Positions 1 to 9,955 are shown, counted from the first letter of the stretch. The stretch: 64,000 bases of DNA from an uncultured Propionivibrio sp. (GCF_963666255.1 NZ_OY762655.1:186001-250000); one strand, 5' to 3'. Translations and numbers: made by a program. Notes: a model not told the origin generated them from the sequence alone.

Positions 1-2
1 CC

Positions 3-206
3 GAGCACCGTTTGCCGGGAATCGCCACGCTGGCGCTGGAGACGGCCTTGCCGGCCAAGTTCGAGGAAACGATTGTCGAGGCGCTCGGCACGACGCCGGC
101 GCGGCCGGCGTCGATGGTCGGCATCGAGAATTTGCCGCAGCGTGTCGAGGTCATGGACGTCGACGTCGAGGCGGTCAAGCGCTACGTCGAGCGCCACTGC
201 AACTGA
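3..206 (+). CDS. thrC: Threonine synthase, C-terminal fragment
   Basis: This is the last 67 codons of a gene that begins before the window. The frame is open from base 3 and ends in TGA at 204-206. The residues visible (GIATLALETALPAKFEETI, then PQRVEVMDVDVEAVKRYV) resemble the C-terminus of PLP-dependent threonine synthase, which converts O-phosphohomoserine to threonine in the cytoplasm. The PLP lysine and the catalytic domain lie outside the window. The family assignment therefore rests on the tail only. The gene runs toward nadC, with a GC-rich hairpin between the two convergent stops. Confidence 0.75.
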   Translation, partial: EHRLPGIATLALETALPAKFEETIVEALGTTPARPASMVGIENLPQRVEVMDVDVEAVKRYVERHCN

Positions 207-215
207 GCGTTGCTA

Positions 216-240
216 CGGCCGGCGATCCTTACGCCGGCCG
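216..240. terminator. GC-rich hairpin between convergent thrC and nadC
   Basis: Arms at 216-224 and 232-240 pair perfectly over 9 bp around a 7-base loop. The hairpin sits between the two converging stop codons, so it could end transcription from either side. The T-tracts next to it are weak, so it may depend on Rho or only protect the 3' ends. Confidence 0.5.
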
Positions 241-253
241 ATATTCCCTCGCT

Positions 254-1123
254 TTATTGAAAGCGCATCGAGAGATCGAGCGCGCGTACATCCTTGGTCA
301 GGCCGCCGATCGAGATGCGGTTGACGCCGGTCTCGGCGATGCCGCGCACCGTATCGAGGCTGACATTGCCCGATGCTTCGAGAATCGCCCTTCCGTTGGT
401 CAGGGCGACGGCCTGGCGCATCAGGTCGTTGTTCATGTTGTCGAGCAGGACCATCCTGGCACCGGCGGCGAGGGCCTGTTCGAGTTCGTCTAGGTTTTCC
501 ACTTCAACCTGGATGAACTTGCAGCGGTCACCGTTGGCCGCCGCAATGCGTTGGGCTTCGGCCATGGCGGCGGCGATGCTGCCAGCCGCATGGATGTGGT
601 TTTCCTTGATCAGGATCGCGTCATAGAGCCCGAGGCGGTGATTACCGCCACCGCCGCACTTGACTGCGAATTTCTGCGCCAGACGCAGCCCCGGCAGAGT
701 CTTGCGCGTGTCGACGATCTCGGCCGCGGTACCGGCAACGATGTCGGCATATTGTCTTGCCTTGGTGGCGACGCCCGACAGCATCTGGAGGAAATTGAGC
801 CCGGTGCGCTCACCCGTCAGGAGCGCGCGCGCCGGTCCGTCGAGTTCGCAAAGCAGTTGGTTCGGAACGACCCGGTCGCCGTCGGTCGCTTTCCAGCGTA
901 TCTGGATGCTCGGGTCGAGTTTGCGAAAACAGCAATCGAACCAGGCCGTACCGCAGAGCACGGCATTCTCCCGTGCAATGACCTTGGCATGGGCAACGGT
1001 GCCGGCAGGAACCAGTTGCGCGGTGAGATCGCCGCCGGCGACGTCCTCGGCCAGCGCGGCCGCGACGTTGCGTTCGATTTCGGCGTCGAGAAGGAGGGTC
1101 GGAACGGCGGCGGTGTCAGTCAT
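254..1123 (-). CDS. nadC: Nicotinate-nucleotide pyrophosphorylase (carboxylating)
   Basis: Quinolinate phosphoribosyltransferase joins quinolinate to PRPP and releases CO2 and pyrophosphate, giving nicotinate mononucleotide in de novo NAD synthesis. The 289-residue length is normal for the family (E. coli about 297). The signature around [10 protein letters not shown], the glycine run [20 protein letters not shown] and the C-terminal barrel strand [13 protein letters not shown] are all present, so the enzyme looks complete. It is the last gene of a leftward operon and starts 2 bases after the lpxH stop, which suggests translation coupled to lpxH. Confidence 0.96.
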   Translation of the reverse strand: MTDTAAVPTLLLDAEIERNVAAALAEDVAGGDLTAQLVPAGTVAHAKVIARENAVLCGTAWFDCCFRKLDPSIQIRWKATDGDRVVPNQLLCELDGPARALLTGERTGLNFLQMLSGVATKARQYADIVAGTAAEIVDTRKTLPGLRLAQKFAVKCGGGGNHRLGLYDAILIKENHIHAAGSIAAAMAEAQRIAAANGDRCKFIQVEVENLDELEQALAAGARMVLLDNMNNDLMRQAVALTNGRAILEASGNVSLDTVRGIAETGVNRISIGGLTKDVRALDLSMRFQ

Positions 1124-1125
1124 GA

Positions 1126-1899
1126 TCAGTGCTCGCTCTCGCTGGAAGATAGGGGTGGGAGTTGAATGGGGCAGCGGCGGAAGTCCCGGCCGTCATAGGC
1201 GAGGAATTCTCCTTGTGTTTCGGTCCAGTCGGCGAGCACCCAGCGCGCGACTGTACGCGTGTCGATCCGGTGCGTGTGCGTTGCCGGTTGGTGGGTGTGG
1301 CCATGGATAAAGGCGAGGCAGCCGTGTTCGCGCAGGAAGGCGTCGGTCGCGTCGGGGTTGAGATCGCCCGAATAGCGGCCTTGTGCGTTCTTTTCCTTCT
1401 TGGCGAATTCGCTTTGCTGTCTGAGGGCCGCTGCGGTGGCCTTGCGTTCGGCCAGCGGCCGCGCAAGCGCTGCAGCGCGAAAAGCGGGATGGCGAACCTT
1501 GGCGCGAAAGGCCTGATACTCGATATCGTCGGTGCATAGCGCATCGCCATGCGACAGTGCGATGGTGCCGCCGTCGATCGTCAGCAGGAAGGGGTCGGGA
1601 AGCAGGCGGGCACCGCAACGTTCGGCGAAGTCGTCACCCAGCATGAAGTCGCGGTTGCCATGCATGACGGCAATCTTGACGCCGGCATCGCTGGCTCGGC
1701 GCAAGGCAGCGGCGATGCTGCGTTCCAGCGATGCGTCCGCGTCGTCGAGACAGTCGTCGCCGGGCCAGGCTTCGAACAGGTCGCCGAGGATGAACAACTG
1801 CGCCGCATTGCGTGCGTCATGGTCGAGATAATGAAGAAAACGCCGGGCGATGCCCGGCGTATCTGAAGAAAGATGAAGGTCCGATATGAAGTGGATCAC
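1126..1899 (-). CDS. lpxH: UDP-2,3-diacylglucosamine diphosphatase
   Basis: LpxH hydrolyses UDP-2,3-diacylglucosamine to lipid X and UMP, the fourth step of lipid A synthesis, at the inner face of the cytoplasmic membrane. The calcineurin-like metallophosphatase motifs are all present in order: ISDLHL at the N-terminus, GDLFEAW, HGNRDFM, SHGD and HGHTH. At 257 residues it is slightly longer than the E. coli enzyme (240) because of the tail after residue 240. It lies between ppiB (21-base gap) and nadC in a leftward operon. The later arn genes in this window modify the same lipid. Confidence 0.95.
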   Translation of the reverse strand: MIHFISDLHLSSDTPGIARRFLHYLDHDARNAAQLFILGDLFEAWPGDDCLDDADASLERSIAAALRRASDAGVKIAVMHGNRDFMLGDDFAERCGARLLPDPFLLTIDGGTIALSHGDALCTDDIEYQAFRAKVRHPAFRAAALARPLAERKATAAALRQQSEFAKKEKNAQGRYSGDLNPDATDAFLREHGCLAFIHGHTHQPATHTHRIDTRTVARWVLADWTETQGEFLAYDGRDFRRCPIQLPPLSSSESEH

Positions 1900-1920
1900 G
1901 GGACTCTCTTGGAGTAGCGG

Positions 1921-2412
1921 TCAGCAGACCTCAGCACGTTCGATGATCACGTCTTCTTTCGGGACGTCCTGGTGGAAGCCGGCATTGCCCGTGGCGACGC
2001 CCTCGATCTTGTCGACGATCTCGGTGCCTTCGACGACCTTGCCGAAAACGCAGTAGCCCCAACCGTTCGACGTCGGCGCCGTGTGATTGAGAAAGTCGTT
2101 GTCCTTGACGTTGATGAAGAACTGAGCCGTCGCCGAATGCGGGTCGTTGGTGCGCGCCATGGCGATCGTGTAGCGATCATTCTTGAGGCCGTTGTTGGCT
2201 TCGTTCTTGATCGGCGCCTGTGTCGGCTTCTGCTTCATGCCCGGCTCGAAACCGCCACCCTGAATCATGAACTTGGCAATGACACGGTGGAAGATGGTGT
2301 TGTCATAGTGGCCGGCCTCGACGTAGGCGATGAAGTTCTTCGTCGTTTCCGGGGCTTTTTCAGCGTCGAGTTCGAGTGCGATGACGCCGAAATTGGTGTG
2401 CAACTTGATCAT
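1921..2412 (-). CDS. ppiB: Cytoplasmic peptidyl-prolyl isomerase (cyclophilin B type)
   Basis: A 163-residue cyclophilin that catalyses cis-trans isomerisation of prolyl bonds. The catalytic arginine segment [13 protein letters not shown], the QFFIN strand and the loop [19 protein letters not shown] are intact. There is no signal peptide, so the protein should be cytoplasmic. It begins 12 bases after a paralogue with a signal peptide, and the two are similar along their whole length. They look like a tandem duplication specialised for two compartments. Confidence 0.95.
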   Translation of the reverse strand: MIKLHTNFGVIALELDAEKAPETTKNFIAYVEAGHYDNTIFHRVIAKFMIQGGGFEPGMKQKPTQAPIKNEANNGLKNDRYTIAMARTNDPHSATAQFFINVKDNDFLNHTAPTSNGWGYCVFGKVVEGTEIVDKIEGVATGNAGFHQDVPKEDVIIERAEVC

Positions 2413-2424
2413 GAAGTTTCCTTG

Positions 2425-2994
2425 CTATTTGTCGGAGAGAACTTTGACGGTTTGAATGGTGACAGGCTCGATCGGCACGTTCTGGTGGAATCCGCGGTTG
2501 CCGGTGGCGACCTTGGCGATCCGGTCGACGACCTCCATGCCTTGCGTGACCTTGCCGAAGACGGCGTAGCCCCAACCGTTGCCGGAGGGCGCGGTGTGGT
2601 TGAGGAAAGCGTTGTCGTTGAGGTTGATGAAGAACTGGGCCGTGGCCGAGTGCGGGTCGCCGGTACGCGCCATGGCGATCGTGCCGCGCTGGTTCCTGAG
2701 GCCGTTTGCGGCTTCGTTCTGGATCGGCGCGCGGGTCTGTTTTTCGCCCATGTCCTTGCTGAAACCGCCGCCCTGGATCATGAAGCCGTCGATGACGCGG
2801 TGGAATACGGTGCCGTCATAGTGGCCGCTGCGCACGTATTGAAGGAAGTTGTCGACGGTCTTTGGTGCTTTGGCGGCGTCGAGTTCAAGGACGATCCTGC
2901 CGGCGCTCGTCTGCATCTCGACGCTCGGCGCGGCCACGGCCACGGCGGCGATCAGGCCGCAGGCGGCGGACAGAAAACGAATCATGCGATGCAT
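2425..2994 (-). CDS. ppiA: Periplasmic peptidyl-prolyl isomerase (cyclophilin A type)
   Basis: A 189-residue cyclophilin with an N-terminal secretion signal: basic MHRMIR, a hydrophobic core, then AVAAPS at a likely cleavage site near residue 22. The catalytic [13 protein letters not shown] and QFFINLNDN segments are complete. A longer reading is open upstream, but it runs inside the preceding gene and lacks the signal. The ATG at 2994 shares its A with the TGA of the upstream L,D-transpeptidase-like gene (TGATG) and is the better start. Periplasmic proline isomerisation fits the envelope theme of the operon. Confidence 0.92.
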   Translation of the reverse strand: MHRMIRFLSAACGLIAAVAVAAPSVEMQTSAGRIVLELDAAKAPKTVDNFLQYVRSGHYDGTVFHRVIDGFMIQGGGFSKDMGEKQTRAPIQNEAANGLRNQRGTIAMARTGDPHSATAQFFINLNDNAFLNHTAPSGNGWGYAVFGKVTQGMEVVDRIAKVATGNRGFHQNVPIEPVTIQTVKVLSDK

Positions 2995-4202
2995 CAGGCG
3001 GCTCCTTCGTAAACGATCTTCCACTGGCCGTCTTCGCGGATCCAGTATTGACGTTTCTTCATCTGGTTGCTGAGATTGTTGCTCTGGTAATCCTGCTCGA
3101 AGGTGACGACGACGAGTTCTTCCTTGCCGGGGTTGCGGAAGACCGACATGTTGGAAATCCTGACCTTGATCCACTCCTTGCCCGAGCCGACCTTGCGTTT
3201 CTGTTCGGCGAACTGCGCGAAATTTGCGTCTCGCGTCTGGAAACTCTTCGAGTAGTGCTTGAGGTAGCGTTCGACGTCACGGCTTTCCCAGTCGGCGCGC
3301 CACTCTTCGATCTTCTTGTTGAGCGAACTCCGTTCCTTTTGCCAATCGTCGAGCGAGAGGAATTCGACCGAGTTGCTGATGATCACGGGGGTCAGGCCAA
3401 TCTGCAGGTTCTTGGCGACGGCGTCGAGATCGGTGTTGGTCAGCACCACGCAGCCGTCGGATGCCTTCGGCGGGCGCGAATAGGTGTCGGACGGCGTGCC
3501 ATGCAGCCAGATGCCGTGGCCCTTGCGCCCTTGCCGTTTGTCCCATTCGTTCGGATAGTTGAGCGGATAGGCGCCGACGCCGTAGAGGTCGCCGAGCTTT
3601 TGCGCCGGCAGGCTCGAGGTGACGTGGTAGACGCCGGTCGGCGTCTTCTTGTCGCCTTCCAGCATCTTGCCAGCACCCAATTTGCCGTGCGAGACGTAAT
3701 AATCGGCAACGAAGCGCGGGCGCCCGTTGTCGTTCTGGTAGAGATAGAGCCGCGCCTTTTGCGTGTCGATGACGATCGCGTACTTCTGGTCGGGCTGCAA
3801 CTGCAGCAGGTAACGCGGAAGGTTATGTGCGACGGCGCCGCGTTCGCGGTAGGCCTTGAGTCGGGCGATCGCTTCCTCGCGCAGGTCGCTGAGTTTTTCC
3901 TCGGGCGCGCCGCCAGCGTTGCCGAGCGTCGAGATCGGGCGGCTGCGCGCCAGCAACAAGTCGCCCTTGATCAGATGGCCCAGGCGGAACTTCGGGTATT
4001 GCTGGAGCAGGGCTTCGGTTTGCGTCAGCGCCTGGTCGAGTCGGTTATTCTCGATTTCGGCAAAAATGCGCGCGAGTTGCGGTTCTGGTCCCGAGTCCGA
4101 AAACGTCGCTGCCGGGGTGGTCCGGCTCGGCGAACCGATGACGACCAGCGAACCGGCGATGCCGCACGCGACGAGCAGCAGGCCGATAATAGTACGACGC
4201 AT
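2994..4202 (-). CDS. Csd6-like L,D-transpeptidase/carboxypeptidase family protein
   Basis: A 402-residue exported protein. Residues 5-23 form a signal or anchor. Residues about 40-75 resemble a TPR hairpin. Residues 140-260 are a YkuD (L,D-transpeptidase) domain and the last 110 residues an NTF2-like domain. The catalytic region reads [11 protein letters not shown] (His229, His234) and SDGC (Cys251), so the usual SHGC has become SDGC while the cysteine remains. The layout matches Helicobacter Csd6, which trims peptidoglycan stem peptides and affects cell shape. Whether this enzyme cross-links or trims cannot be read from sequence. It overlaps its neighbours on both sides by one base (TGATG). 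Confidence 0.85.
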   Translation of the reverse strand: MRRTIIGLLLVACGIAGSLVVIGSPSRTTPAATFSDSGPEPQLARIFAEIENNRLDQALTQTEALLQQYPKFRLGHLIKGDLLLARSRPISTLGNAGGAPEEKLSDLREEAIARLKAYRERGAVAHNLPRYLLQLQPDQKYAIVIDTQKARLYLYQNDNGRPRFVADYYVSHGKLGAGKMLEGDKKTPTGVYHVTSSLPAQKLGDLYGVGAYPLNYPNEWDKRQGRKGHGIWLHGTPSDTYSRPPKASDGCVVLTNTDLDAVAKNLQIGLTPVIISNSVEFLSLDDWQKERSSLNKKIEEWRADWESRDVERYLKHYSKSFQTRDANFAQFAEQKRKVGSGKEWIKVRISNMSVFRNPGKEELVVVTFEQDYQSNNLSNQMKKRQYWIREDGQWKIVYEGAA

Positions 4203-5332
4203 CAGCCGACACGCTCCTGTTGGATCAGCCAGCGGCTACCCGACTTTACCAGCACGATGGTCTTGGCGGCCGAGGTCTTGAGCGTGGCCGACGTGTAATG
4301 CTGACGGAATTTGACAGTCGCCTTGTCGCCGGCGAGCGAGATCTTGAAGTTGTCGACGCTGACCTGGATCTTGCCCGGTTTGTCGATGCGCTGCGCGCGC
4401 TCGCTTTCCCAGGCCTTGCGCGGCATGCCGCCCGGCGTCTGGAAGTCGCTGGCGTAGTGCCCGAGATAGCCCTTGACGTCCTTGTTCGACCACGCGCTGG
4501 CCCAGCTTTGCAGGGCCTTTGTGATGTCGGCTTCGACGCCGCTAACTACTGCCGGTGCTTTTTCCACCTTGGGTTCGGGGCTGGGCTTCGGTTCGGCCTT
4601 CTTCGCATCGGCGACCGGTTCTGCCGCCTTCTCGGCGGGCTTTTCGGCCGGCTTGCTCGCAACCGGGGCGGCCGGTGCCGGCGTTTTGGCCGGTTCTGCG
4701 GCGGCAGCCTTGGTCGGGGCAGGGGCCGCCGCTTCGGTCGGCGCAGCGGGCTTCGTGCCGGGCTTCGTCGAGGTTGTGATCAGGTCCTTGATCATCGACA
4801 GCTTCGATTGCGTCGACTTGTTCGACGAATCGAGTTGCAGCGCCTTGTCATAGGCCTGGCTGGCGAGCTTGGCATAGACGTCGCCGAGGTTCTCGTGGGC
4901 GATGGAGTAGCTCGGATGCGTGCGAATCGCCATTTCGAGGGCCGTGCGCGCCTTGTCATACTGTTTCTGCTGGGCGTAGAGCACGGCGAGGTTGTTGTAG
5001 GGCTCCGGGAGCTCCGGAAAGTCCTCGGTCAGGCGGGTGAATATTGCAATGGCATCCTGCTGGCGTCCGCTTTCCGTCAGGATCAGGCCCTTCAGGAAGC
5101 GGCCCTGCGCGTCGCGCGGCTTGGCGGCGATCAGCTGCTCGGTCTTTTCGAGCGCCTGGGACAGTTGGCCCTGTTTCATCAGGCGCTGGATTTCGGCAAC
5201 TGCCTGGGTGTTGGCCGGGGCCGCCTGAGTATTTTGCTGGGCGTTGATGCACGAGGCGGAGAAGCACAGCACGAGGCCGGCGAGAACTGCGGTAAGGCGT
5301 GCCAGCGAAGGCGTCTCGGAGAATAGAAACAT
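4202..5332 (-). CDS. Exported TPR protein with Csd6-type C-terminal domain
   Basis: A 376-residue protein in four parts: an N-terminal signal (hydrophobic residues about 10-30), TPR repeats about 40-165, a low-complexity Ala/Pro/Lys linker about 185-260, and a C-terminal NTF2-like domain about 265-376. The C-terminal domain is recognisably related to that of the next gene (compare WASAWSNKDVKGYLGHYASDFQT with the neighbour's [23 protein letters not shown]). No enzyme motif is visible. It is the first gene of the leftward operon and overlaps the next start by one base. It probably acts in the periplasm as a partner or scaffold of the L,D-transpeptidase-like protein. The role is inferred from domain sharing and position. 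Confidence 0.82.
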   Translation of the reverse strand: MFLFSETPSLARLTAVLAGLVLCFSASCINAQQNTQAAPANTQAVAEIQRLMKQGQLSQALEKTEQLIAAKPRDAQGRFLKGLILTESGRQQDAIAIFTRLTEDFPELPEPYNNLAVLYAQQKQYDKARTALEMAIRTHPSYSIAHENLGDVYAKLASQAYDKALQLDSSNKSTQSKLSMIKDLITTSTKPGTKPAAPTEAAAPAPTKAAAAEPAKTPAPAAPVASKPAEKPAEKAAEPVADAKKAEPKPSPEPKVEKAPAVVSGVEADITKALQSWASAWSNKDVKGYLGHYASDFQTPGGMPRKAWESERAQRIDKPGKIQVSVDNFKISLAGDKATVKFRQHYTSATLKTSAAKTIVLVKSGSRWLIQQERVG

Positions 5333-5465
5333 CGGTATGGTATACTTCGCGCAAGGTTGGTATTTAACCGACGAATTCTATCAAGAAGCGCGGCGAATCC
5401 AAAATCTTCACGTCGCTTCGTTCTTCTTTCCAGCGCCCAGAGGGCGCCGTTGATCGAGCCCGAAA

Positions 5466-6851
5466 ATGCTGAAAATCTATAATACCCTGTCCAGGGAAAA
5501 GCAGGATTTTGTTCCCATTGAGCCGGGAAAGGTCCGCATGTACGTCTGCGGGATGACCGTTTATGACTACTGTCATCTCGGTCATGCACGCGTTCTCGTG
5601 GTCTTTGACATGGTTCAGCGCTGGCTGCGGGCGAGCGGTTTCGAGCTGACCTATGTGCGCAACATCACCGACATAGACGACAAGATCATCAAGCGGGCGA
5701 ACGAGAATGGCGAAACGATCGGCCAACTGACCAACCGTTTCATCGCCTTCATGAACGAGGATTCCGATGCGCTCGGCGTCCAACGCCCGGACCATGAGCC
5801 GCGCGCGACCGAATACGTGCCGCAGATGCTGTCGCTGATCGATTCGCTTGAGGCGAACGGTCTCGCCTACCAAGCGCCGGACGGCGACGTCAATTTCGCG
5901 GTGCGCAAGTTTTCCGGTTACGGCAAGCTTTCGGGCAAGTCGCTCGACGACCTGCGCGCCGGTGAGCGTGTCGATGTCGATCAGGCCAAGCATGATCCGC
6001 TCGATTTCGTCCTCTGGAAGCATGCCAAGGAAGGCGAGCCGCACTGGGATTCGCCCTGGGGCAAGGGGCGTCCTGGATGGCATATCGAATGCTCGGCGAT
6101 GAGTTCACATTTGCTGGGGCAGCGCTTCGACATCCACGGCGGTGGCCAGGATCTGCAGTTCCCGCACCACGAAAACGAGATCGCCCAGTCGGAAGGCGCG
6201 CATCAGTGCCAGTTCGTCAATTACTGGATGCATAACGGCTTCGTGCGCGTCGATGACGAGAAGATGTCGAAGTCGCTGGGCAATTTCTTCACGATCCGCG
6301 AAGTACTCAAGAAGTATGACGCCGAAGTCGTCCGCTTCTTCATCCTGCGCGCGCATTACCGGAGTCCGCTCAATTATTCGGACAAGCATCTTGACGATGC
6401 GCGGCAGGCGCTGGCGCGGCTTTACACGGCGTTGAAGGCCGTGCAGGCGGAGGAAGTCGCCGTCGACTGGAACGAGGCGCACGCGCTCCGCTTCAAGGCG
6501 GCGATGGATGACGATTTCAATACGCCGGAAGCCTGTGCAGTGCTCTTCGATCTGGCGACCGAAGTCAATCGCAGCAAGTCGGCGGCGCTTGCCGGCCAGT
6601 TGCGTGCACTGGGCGGGCTGATGGGGCTGCTCAAACGTGATCCGCAGGTCTTCCTGCAGGCGACGCCGGCCGGCGAAGAGGGCGACGCGAATGGACTGAC
6701 GCCGGCGCAGATCGATGCGATGATCGCCGAGCGGGTGGCGGCCAAGAAAGCGAAGAATTTTGCCGAGGCCGACCGTATTCGTAGCGAATTGCTGGCGGCC
6801 GGCATCGTCCTGGAGGATACGGCGCAGGGCACGACCTGGAGACGTGCCTGA
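5466..6851 (+). CDS. cysS: Cysteinyl-tRNA synthetase
   Basis: Class I aminoacyl-tRNA synthetase that charges tRNA-Cys in the cytoplasm. Its 461 residues equal the E. coli length. The HIGH-type motif is HLGH after YDYC (residues 36-41), and KMSKS is present as [11 protein letters not shown]. Zinc ligands appear as Cys28 (YVCGMT), the cysteine of WHIECSAM and the histidines of FPHHENE. It is transcribed divergently from the TPR gene. The 133-base gap holds a small hairpin at 5433-5447. The Crp/Fnr gene starts one base after its stop codon. Confidence 0.97.
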   Translation: MLKIYNTLSREKQDFVPIEPGKVRMYVCGMTVYDYCHLGHARVLVVFDMVQRWLRASGFELTYVRNITDIDDKIIKRANENGETIGQLTNRFIAFMNEDSDALGVQRPDHEPRATEYVPQMLSLIDSLEANGLAYQAPDGDVNFAVRKFSGYGKLSGKSLDDLRAGERVDVDQAKHDPLDFVLWKHAKEGEPHWDSPWGKGRPGWHIECSAMSSHLLGQRFDIHGGGQDLQFPHHENEIAQSEGAHQCQFVNYWMHNGFVRVDDEKMSKSLGNFFTIREVLKKYDAEVVRFFILRAHYRSPLNYSDKHLDDARQALARLYTALKAVQAEEVAVDWNEAHALRFKAAMDDDFNTPEACAVLFDLATEVNRSKSAALAGQLRALGGLMGLLKRDPQVFLQATPAGEEGDANGLTPAQIDAMIAERVAAKKAKNFAEADRIRSELLAAGIVLEDTAQGTTWRRA

Positions 6852-6852
6852 T

Positions 6853-7569
6853 ATGGAGCCGTTGCGCATTTGCACTGCCTGGCGCGGAGAGGGCGAATGC
6901 CTGGCCTGCGATGGTCGCGAGAATGCGTTTTTTGCCGGGTTGGCCCCCGACGTGGTGGCCAGCATGCATGTCGATGTCGATAACACGGCGCTGGCCGAGG
7001 GCACGACGCTTTATACGCCGCAGTCCGATGCGGAATACGTCTGGGTGCTGCGCACCGGCGCTGTCAAATTGCTGGCGACGGCATGGGATGGTTCGCAGCG
7101 CATCGTCCGCGTGCTCAAGGCGGGCGACGTGGTCGGGCTTGAAGCGCTGCTGGCGGGACGGTTTTCCCATACGGCCGTGCTGTTCAGCGAGGTGCATGCT
7201 TGCCGCGTCCCGCTCGCCGCGGTTCGCGCGCTCTGTTTCGAGCATCCCGGATTTCAGTGGAATCTGATGCAGCGCATGCAGGCCGCCTTGCGCGAGACAG
7301 AACAATGGTTGGTCGATCTGGCCAGCCCCGGCGCCAGTGCGCGGACGCGCATGGCGCGTCTGCTGCTACGTTTGCGCGACGGCGAGACGACACGTATCTA
7401 CAATTTTTCGCGCGAAGAGCTCGGATTGATGCTCGGTGTAACGATCGAAACCGCCAGCCGCATTGTCGCGGCCTTCAAGCGTGAGCGGCTGATTGTGCAA
7501 CGCGAATCCGGCGGACGGTTTTTCGCCGCCGATATCGTCGGACTCGAACGTATCGCTCACGGAAATTGA
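6853..7569 (+). CDS. Crp/Fnr-family regulator with FNR-like cysteines
   Basis: A 238-residue transcription factor with a cyclic-nucleotide-binding-type beta-roll (about 30-130), a dimerisation helix (about 130-165) and a C-terminal helix-turn-helix (FSREELGLMLGVTIETASRI, about 183-202). The recognition helix carries the E..S/R pattern typical of FNR-type proteins. Cysteines lie at 7, 16, 19, 117 and 128. Cys117 (HACRVP) sits where E. coli FNR has Cys122 (VCEIPF). An iron-sulphur cluster is therefore possible, but the N-terminal spacing C-x8-C-x2-C is not the classic one. A longer upstream reading overlaps cysS; the ATG at 6853, one base after the cysS stop, is preferred. Confidence 0.88.
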   Translation: MEPLRICTAWRGEGECLACDGRENAFFAGLAPDVVASMHVDVDNTALAEGTTLYTPQSDAEYVWVLRTGAVKLLATAWDGSQRIVRVLKAGDVVGLEALLAGRFSHTAVLFSEVHACRVPLAAVRALCFEHPGFQWNLMQRMQAALRETEQWLVDLASPGASARTRMARLLLRLRDGETTRIYNFSREELGLMLGVTIETASRIVAAFKRERLIVQRESGGRFFAADIVGLERIAHGN

Positions 7570-7707
7570 ATTGTTGCGCCGGACAGCGGTCGGAGTGATC
7601 TGTTGTGGCGCTCTTGCCGTCAAGGCAATCCCCCTTTTTTCTGCGGCTGGAAACCCTGTTTGCCGCCCCTTAAACTGACGTTTTGACCGGTAATTCGGAG
7701 ATTGAAA

Positions 7708-8688
7708 GTGACAACAGCACGCCAAGTCATCATCACGCAATTCGGTGGTCCGGAAGTTCTGCAACTGACCCAGGTCGATTTGCCCGATCCGCAACCGAAT
7801 CAGGTTCGGGTCCGGCAAACCGCGATGGGCTTCAACTTCATTGATGTCTATCAGCGCAAGGGCGTCTATCCGCTGCCGCTGCCAACCGGCCTGGGGCACG
7901 AGGCGGCCGGCGTGGTTGAAGCGGTCGGCGCCGATGTGCGCGAGTTCGCGGTCGGCGACCGGGTCGCGTATATGCATGCCGGGCTTGGCGCGTATGCCGA
8001 TTTCCGTAACGTCGCGGCTGACCGTCTGGTGCGTATTCCCGACGACGTCAGCGACGAGCAGGCGGCTTCACTGATTTTCAAGGGCCTGACGGCTCAGTAT
8101 CTGCTGCGCAAGACGCACGCAGTCAAGGCCGGGGAAGCGGTACTTGTCCATGCGGCGGCCGGTGGCGTCGGTCAGATTCTCTGCCGCTGGGCGAAAGCGC
8201 TGGGTGCCTATGTCATCGCTACGGCGGGTTCGCCGGCCAAGTGCGAGACGGCGCGGGCGGCCGGCGCCGACGTCGCGATTGACTATTCGCGCGAGGATTG
8301 GACGAAGACCTTGCTGGAAGCGACGGGGGGTCGGAAGGCGAATGTTGTCTATGACTCGGTCGGCAAGGACACCTTCCTGAAGTCGCTCGAGTGTGCGGCG
8401 CCGTTCGGTCTCGTGGTGCTCTACGGAGCGGCATCGGGCCCGGCGCCCGCGATTGAACCGGAGATCCTCAACAAGAAGGGCTGCCTGTTCCTGACGCGGC
8501 CTTCCGTGTTCCCGCATAACGCCGATCCCCGTGTGTTCCGCGAAAATGCCGCCGAGCTTTTTGCGGCGATTGCTGCGGGATCGGTCAAGTCGGCCATTGG
8601 CGCGCGTTTTGCGCTCACGGATATTGTTGCCGCGCATCGGGCCGCCGAGGCGCGCGCAACCGAAGGTGCAACGCTGATTTTGCCGTGA
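7708..8688 (+). CDS. qor: NADPH:quinone oxidoreductase, zinc-free MDR family
   Basis: A 326-residue medium-chain dehydrogenase/reductase. It has the GroES-like N-terminal fold, then a Rossmann domain with the nucleotide motif HAAAGGVGQILCRWAKALGA. It lacks the cysteine cluster of zinc alcohol dehydrogenases, as expected for quinone oxidoreductases that reduce quinones with NADPH. The GTG at 7708 has a GGAG ribosome site 7 bases upstream (7697-7700), so it is preferred over the TTG two codons earlier. A short inverted repeat with a T-tract (7614-7636) ends the preceding gene. The exact substrate is unknown. Confidence 0.88.
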   Translation: MTTARQVIITQFGGPEVLQLTQVDLPDPQPNQVRVRQTAMGFNFIDVYQRKGVYPLPLPTGLGHEAAGVVEAVGADVREFAVGDRVAYMHAGLGAYADFRNVAADRLVRIPDDVSDEQAASLIFKGLTAQYLLRKTHAVKAGEAVLVHAAAGGVGQILCRWAKALGAYVIATAGSPAKCETARAAGADVAIDYSREDWTKTLLEATGGRKANVVYDSVGKDTFLKSLECAAPFGLVVLYGAASGPAPAIEPEILNKKGCLFLTRPSVFPHNADPRVFRENAAELFAAIAAGSVKSAIGARFALTDIVAAHRAAEARATEGATLILP

Positions 8689-8751
8689 CCGGTTTCCGTC
8701 CGGCGTTGAATTGCCAACAGGCGATTCGCCCGGCCAAGGTCTGAATGAACG

Positions 8752-8773
8752 AAAGCCCCGCATGCGGGGCTTT
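8752..8773. terminator. Bidirectional rho-independent terminator
   Basis: A perfect 10-bp stem (AAAGCCCCGC around AT) with A- and T-tracts on either side lies between the convergent qor (+) and dnaJ (-) genes. The symmetry lets it serve both. Confidence 0.8.
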
Positions 8774-8818
8774 CTTGTCTGCGGCGCCGCGCAGAGGCTG
8801 CGCGAGGTCCTGGCCGAG

Positions 8819-9955
8819 TCAGCTGGCCGCGAAGAATTCCTTGACGCGGTCCATCCAGGACTTGGCGCGCGGGTTGTGCCGCCCGTCCTGTTCCTGGCTG
8901 GTGGCTTCGAGTTCACGCAGCAATTCTTTCTGCCGTTCGGTCAGATTGACCGGCGTTTCGACGACGACATGGCAGAGCAGGTCGCCGTGCGTGTTGCTGC
9001 GGACGCCCTTGATGCCTTTGCCGCGCAGGCGGAATATCTTGCCCGACTGCGTTTCCGGCGGAATCTTGATCTTGGCGACGGTGTCCAGCGTCGGGATCTC
9101 GATTTCTCCGCCGAGTGCCGCCGTCGCAAAACTGATCGGCATTTCGCAGTGGAGATCGTTGCCTTCACGCTGGAAGACGGCGTGGGGCTTCAAGTGGATC
9201 TGGACGTACAGATCGCCCGACGGGCCGCCGTTGATACCGTGTTCGCCTTCGCCGGAGAGCCGGATGCGATCGCCCTCATCGACCCCCGCCGGGATCTTGA
9301 CGGCCAGCGTCTTGTGTTGCTTGATGCGACCGGCGCCATGGCAGGCGTTGCACGGATCGGCGACGAACTTGCCGGTGCCGTGGCACTTCGGACAGCTTTG
9401 CTGGATCGAGAAGAAACCCTGCTGCAAGCGAACCTGGCCGCTGCCCTGACAGGTGGGGCAGGTCTTTGGCTGCGTGCCCGATTTGGCGCCCGTTCCTTTG
9501 CAGGATTCGCAGGCTTCCATCGTCGGGATGCGGATTTTGGTCTCGGTGCCGAAGGCGGCCTGTTCGAGCGTGACCTCGATGTTGTAGCGCAGGTCGGCGC
9601 CGCGATAGACGTTCGAGCGGCCGCCGCGTGCGCCGCCGCCGAAGATTTCGTCGAAGATGCCGCCAAAGGCGTCGGAGAAGCCGCCGGCGCCGCCAAAACC
9701 GCCGAAGCCGCCACCCATGCCGGCCTGCGGGTCGATCCCGGCGTGGCCGTACTGGTCGTAGGCAGCGCGTTTTTGCGCGTCGGAGAGGATTTCGTAGGCT
9801 TCCTTCGCTTCCTTGAAGTGCTCTTCCGCCTTGGGGTTGTCCGGATTGCGGTCCGGATGGTATTTCATGGCCAGCTTGCGGTAGGCCTTCTTGATTTCAT
9901 CCTCGTTGGCGTCGCGGTTGACGCCGAGAATGTCATATAAATCGCGTTTGGACAT
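8819..9955 (-). CDS. dnaJ: Chaperone DnaJ (Hsp40)
   Basis: The 378-residue co-chaperone delivers unfolded proteins to DnaK and stimulates its ATPase. It has the J domain with HPD (KYHPDRN, residues about 31-37), the Gly/Phe-rich linker (about 75-110), four zinc-binding CxxCxGxG repeats ([32 protein letters not shown]) and the two C-terminal substrate domains. It follows dnaK by 90 bases with a hairpin between, so it may be partly uncoupled from dnaK transcription. Confidence 0.97.
   Translation of the reverse strand: MSKRDLYDILGVNRDANEDEIKKAYRKLAMKYHPDRNPDNPKAEEHFKEAKEAYEILSDAQKRAAYDQYGHAGIDPQAGMGGGFGGFGGAGGFSDAFGGIFDEIFGGGARGGRSNVYRGADLRYNIEVTLEQAAFGTETKIRIPTMEACESCKGTGAKSGTQPKTCPTCQGSGQVRLQQGFFSIQQSCPKCHGTGKFVADPCNACHGAGRIKQHKTLAVKIPAGVDEGDRIRLSGEGEHGINGGPSGDLYVQIHLKPHAVFQREGNDLHCEMPISFATAALGGEIEIPTLDTVAKIKIPPETQSGKIFRLRGKGIKGVRSNTHGDLLCHVVVETPVNLTERQKELLRELEATSQEQDGRHNPRAKSWMDRVKEFFAAS

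Noticed and set aside
4220-5326. A 368-codon plus-strand frame opposite the TPR gene
   Set aside because: Low-complexity Gly/Arg sequence mirrors the Ala/Pro-rich linker of the real gene.
5433-5447. Small hairpin upstream of cysS as a T-box or riboswitch
   Set aside because: Only 6 bp of pairing, with no specifier loop or T-box sequence. T-boxes are mainly found in Gram-positive bacteria.
8711-9940. A 409-codon plus-strand frame opposite dnaJ
   Set aside because: It is a shadow of dnaJ, whose four zinc motifs are intact.
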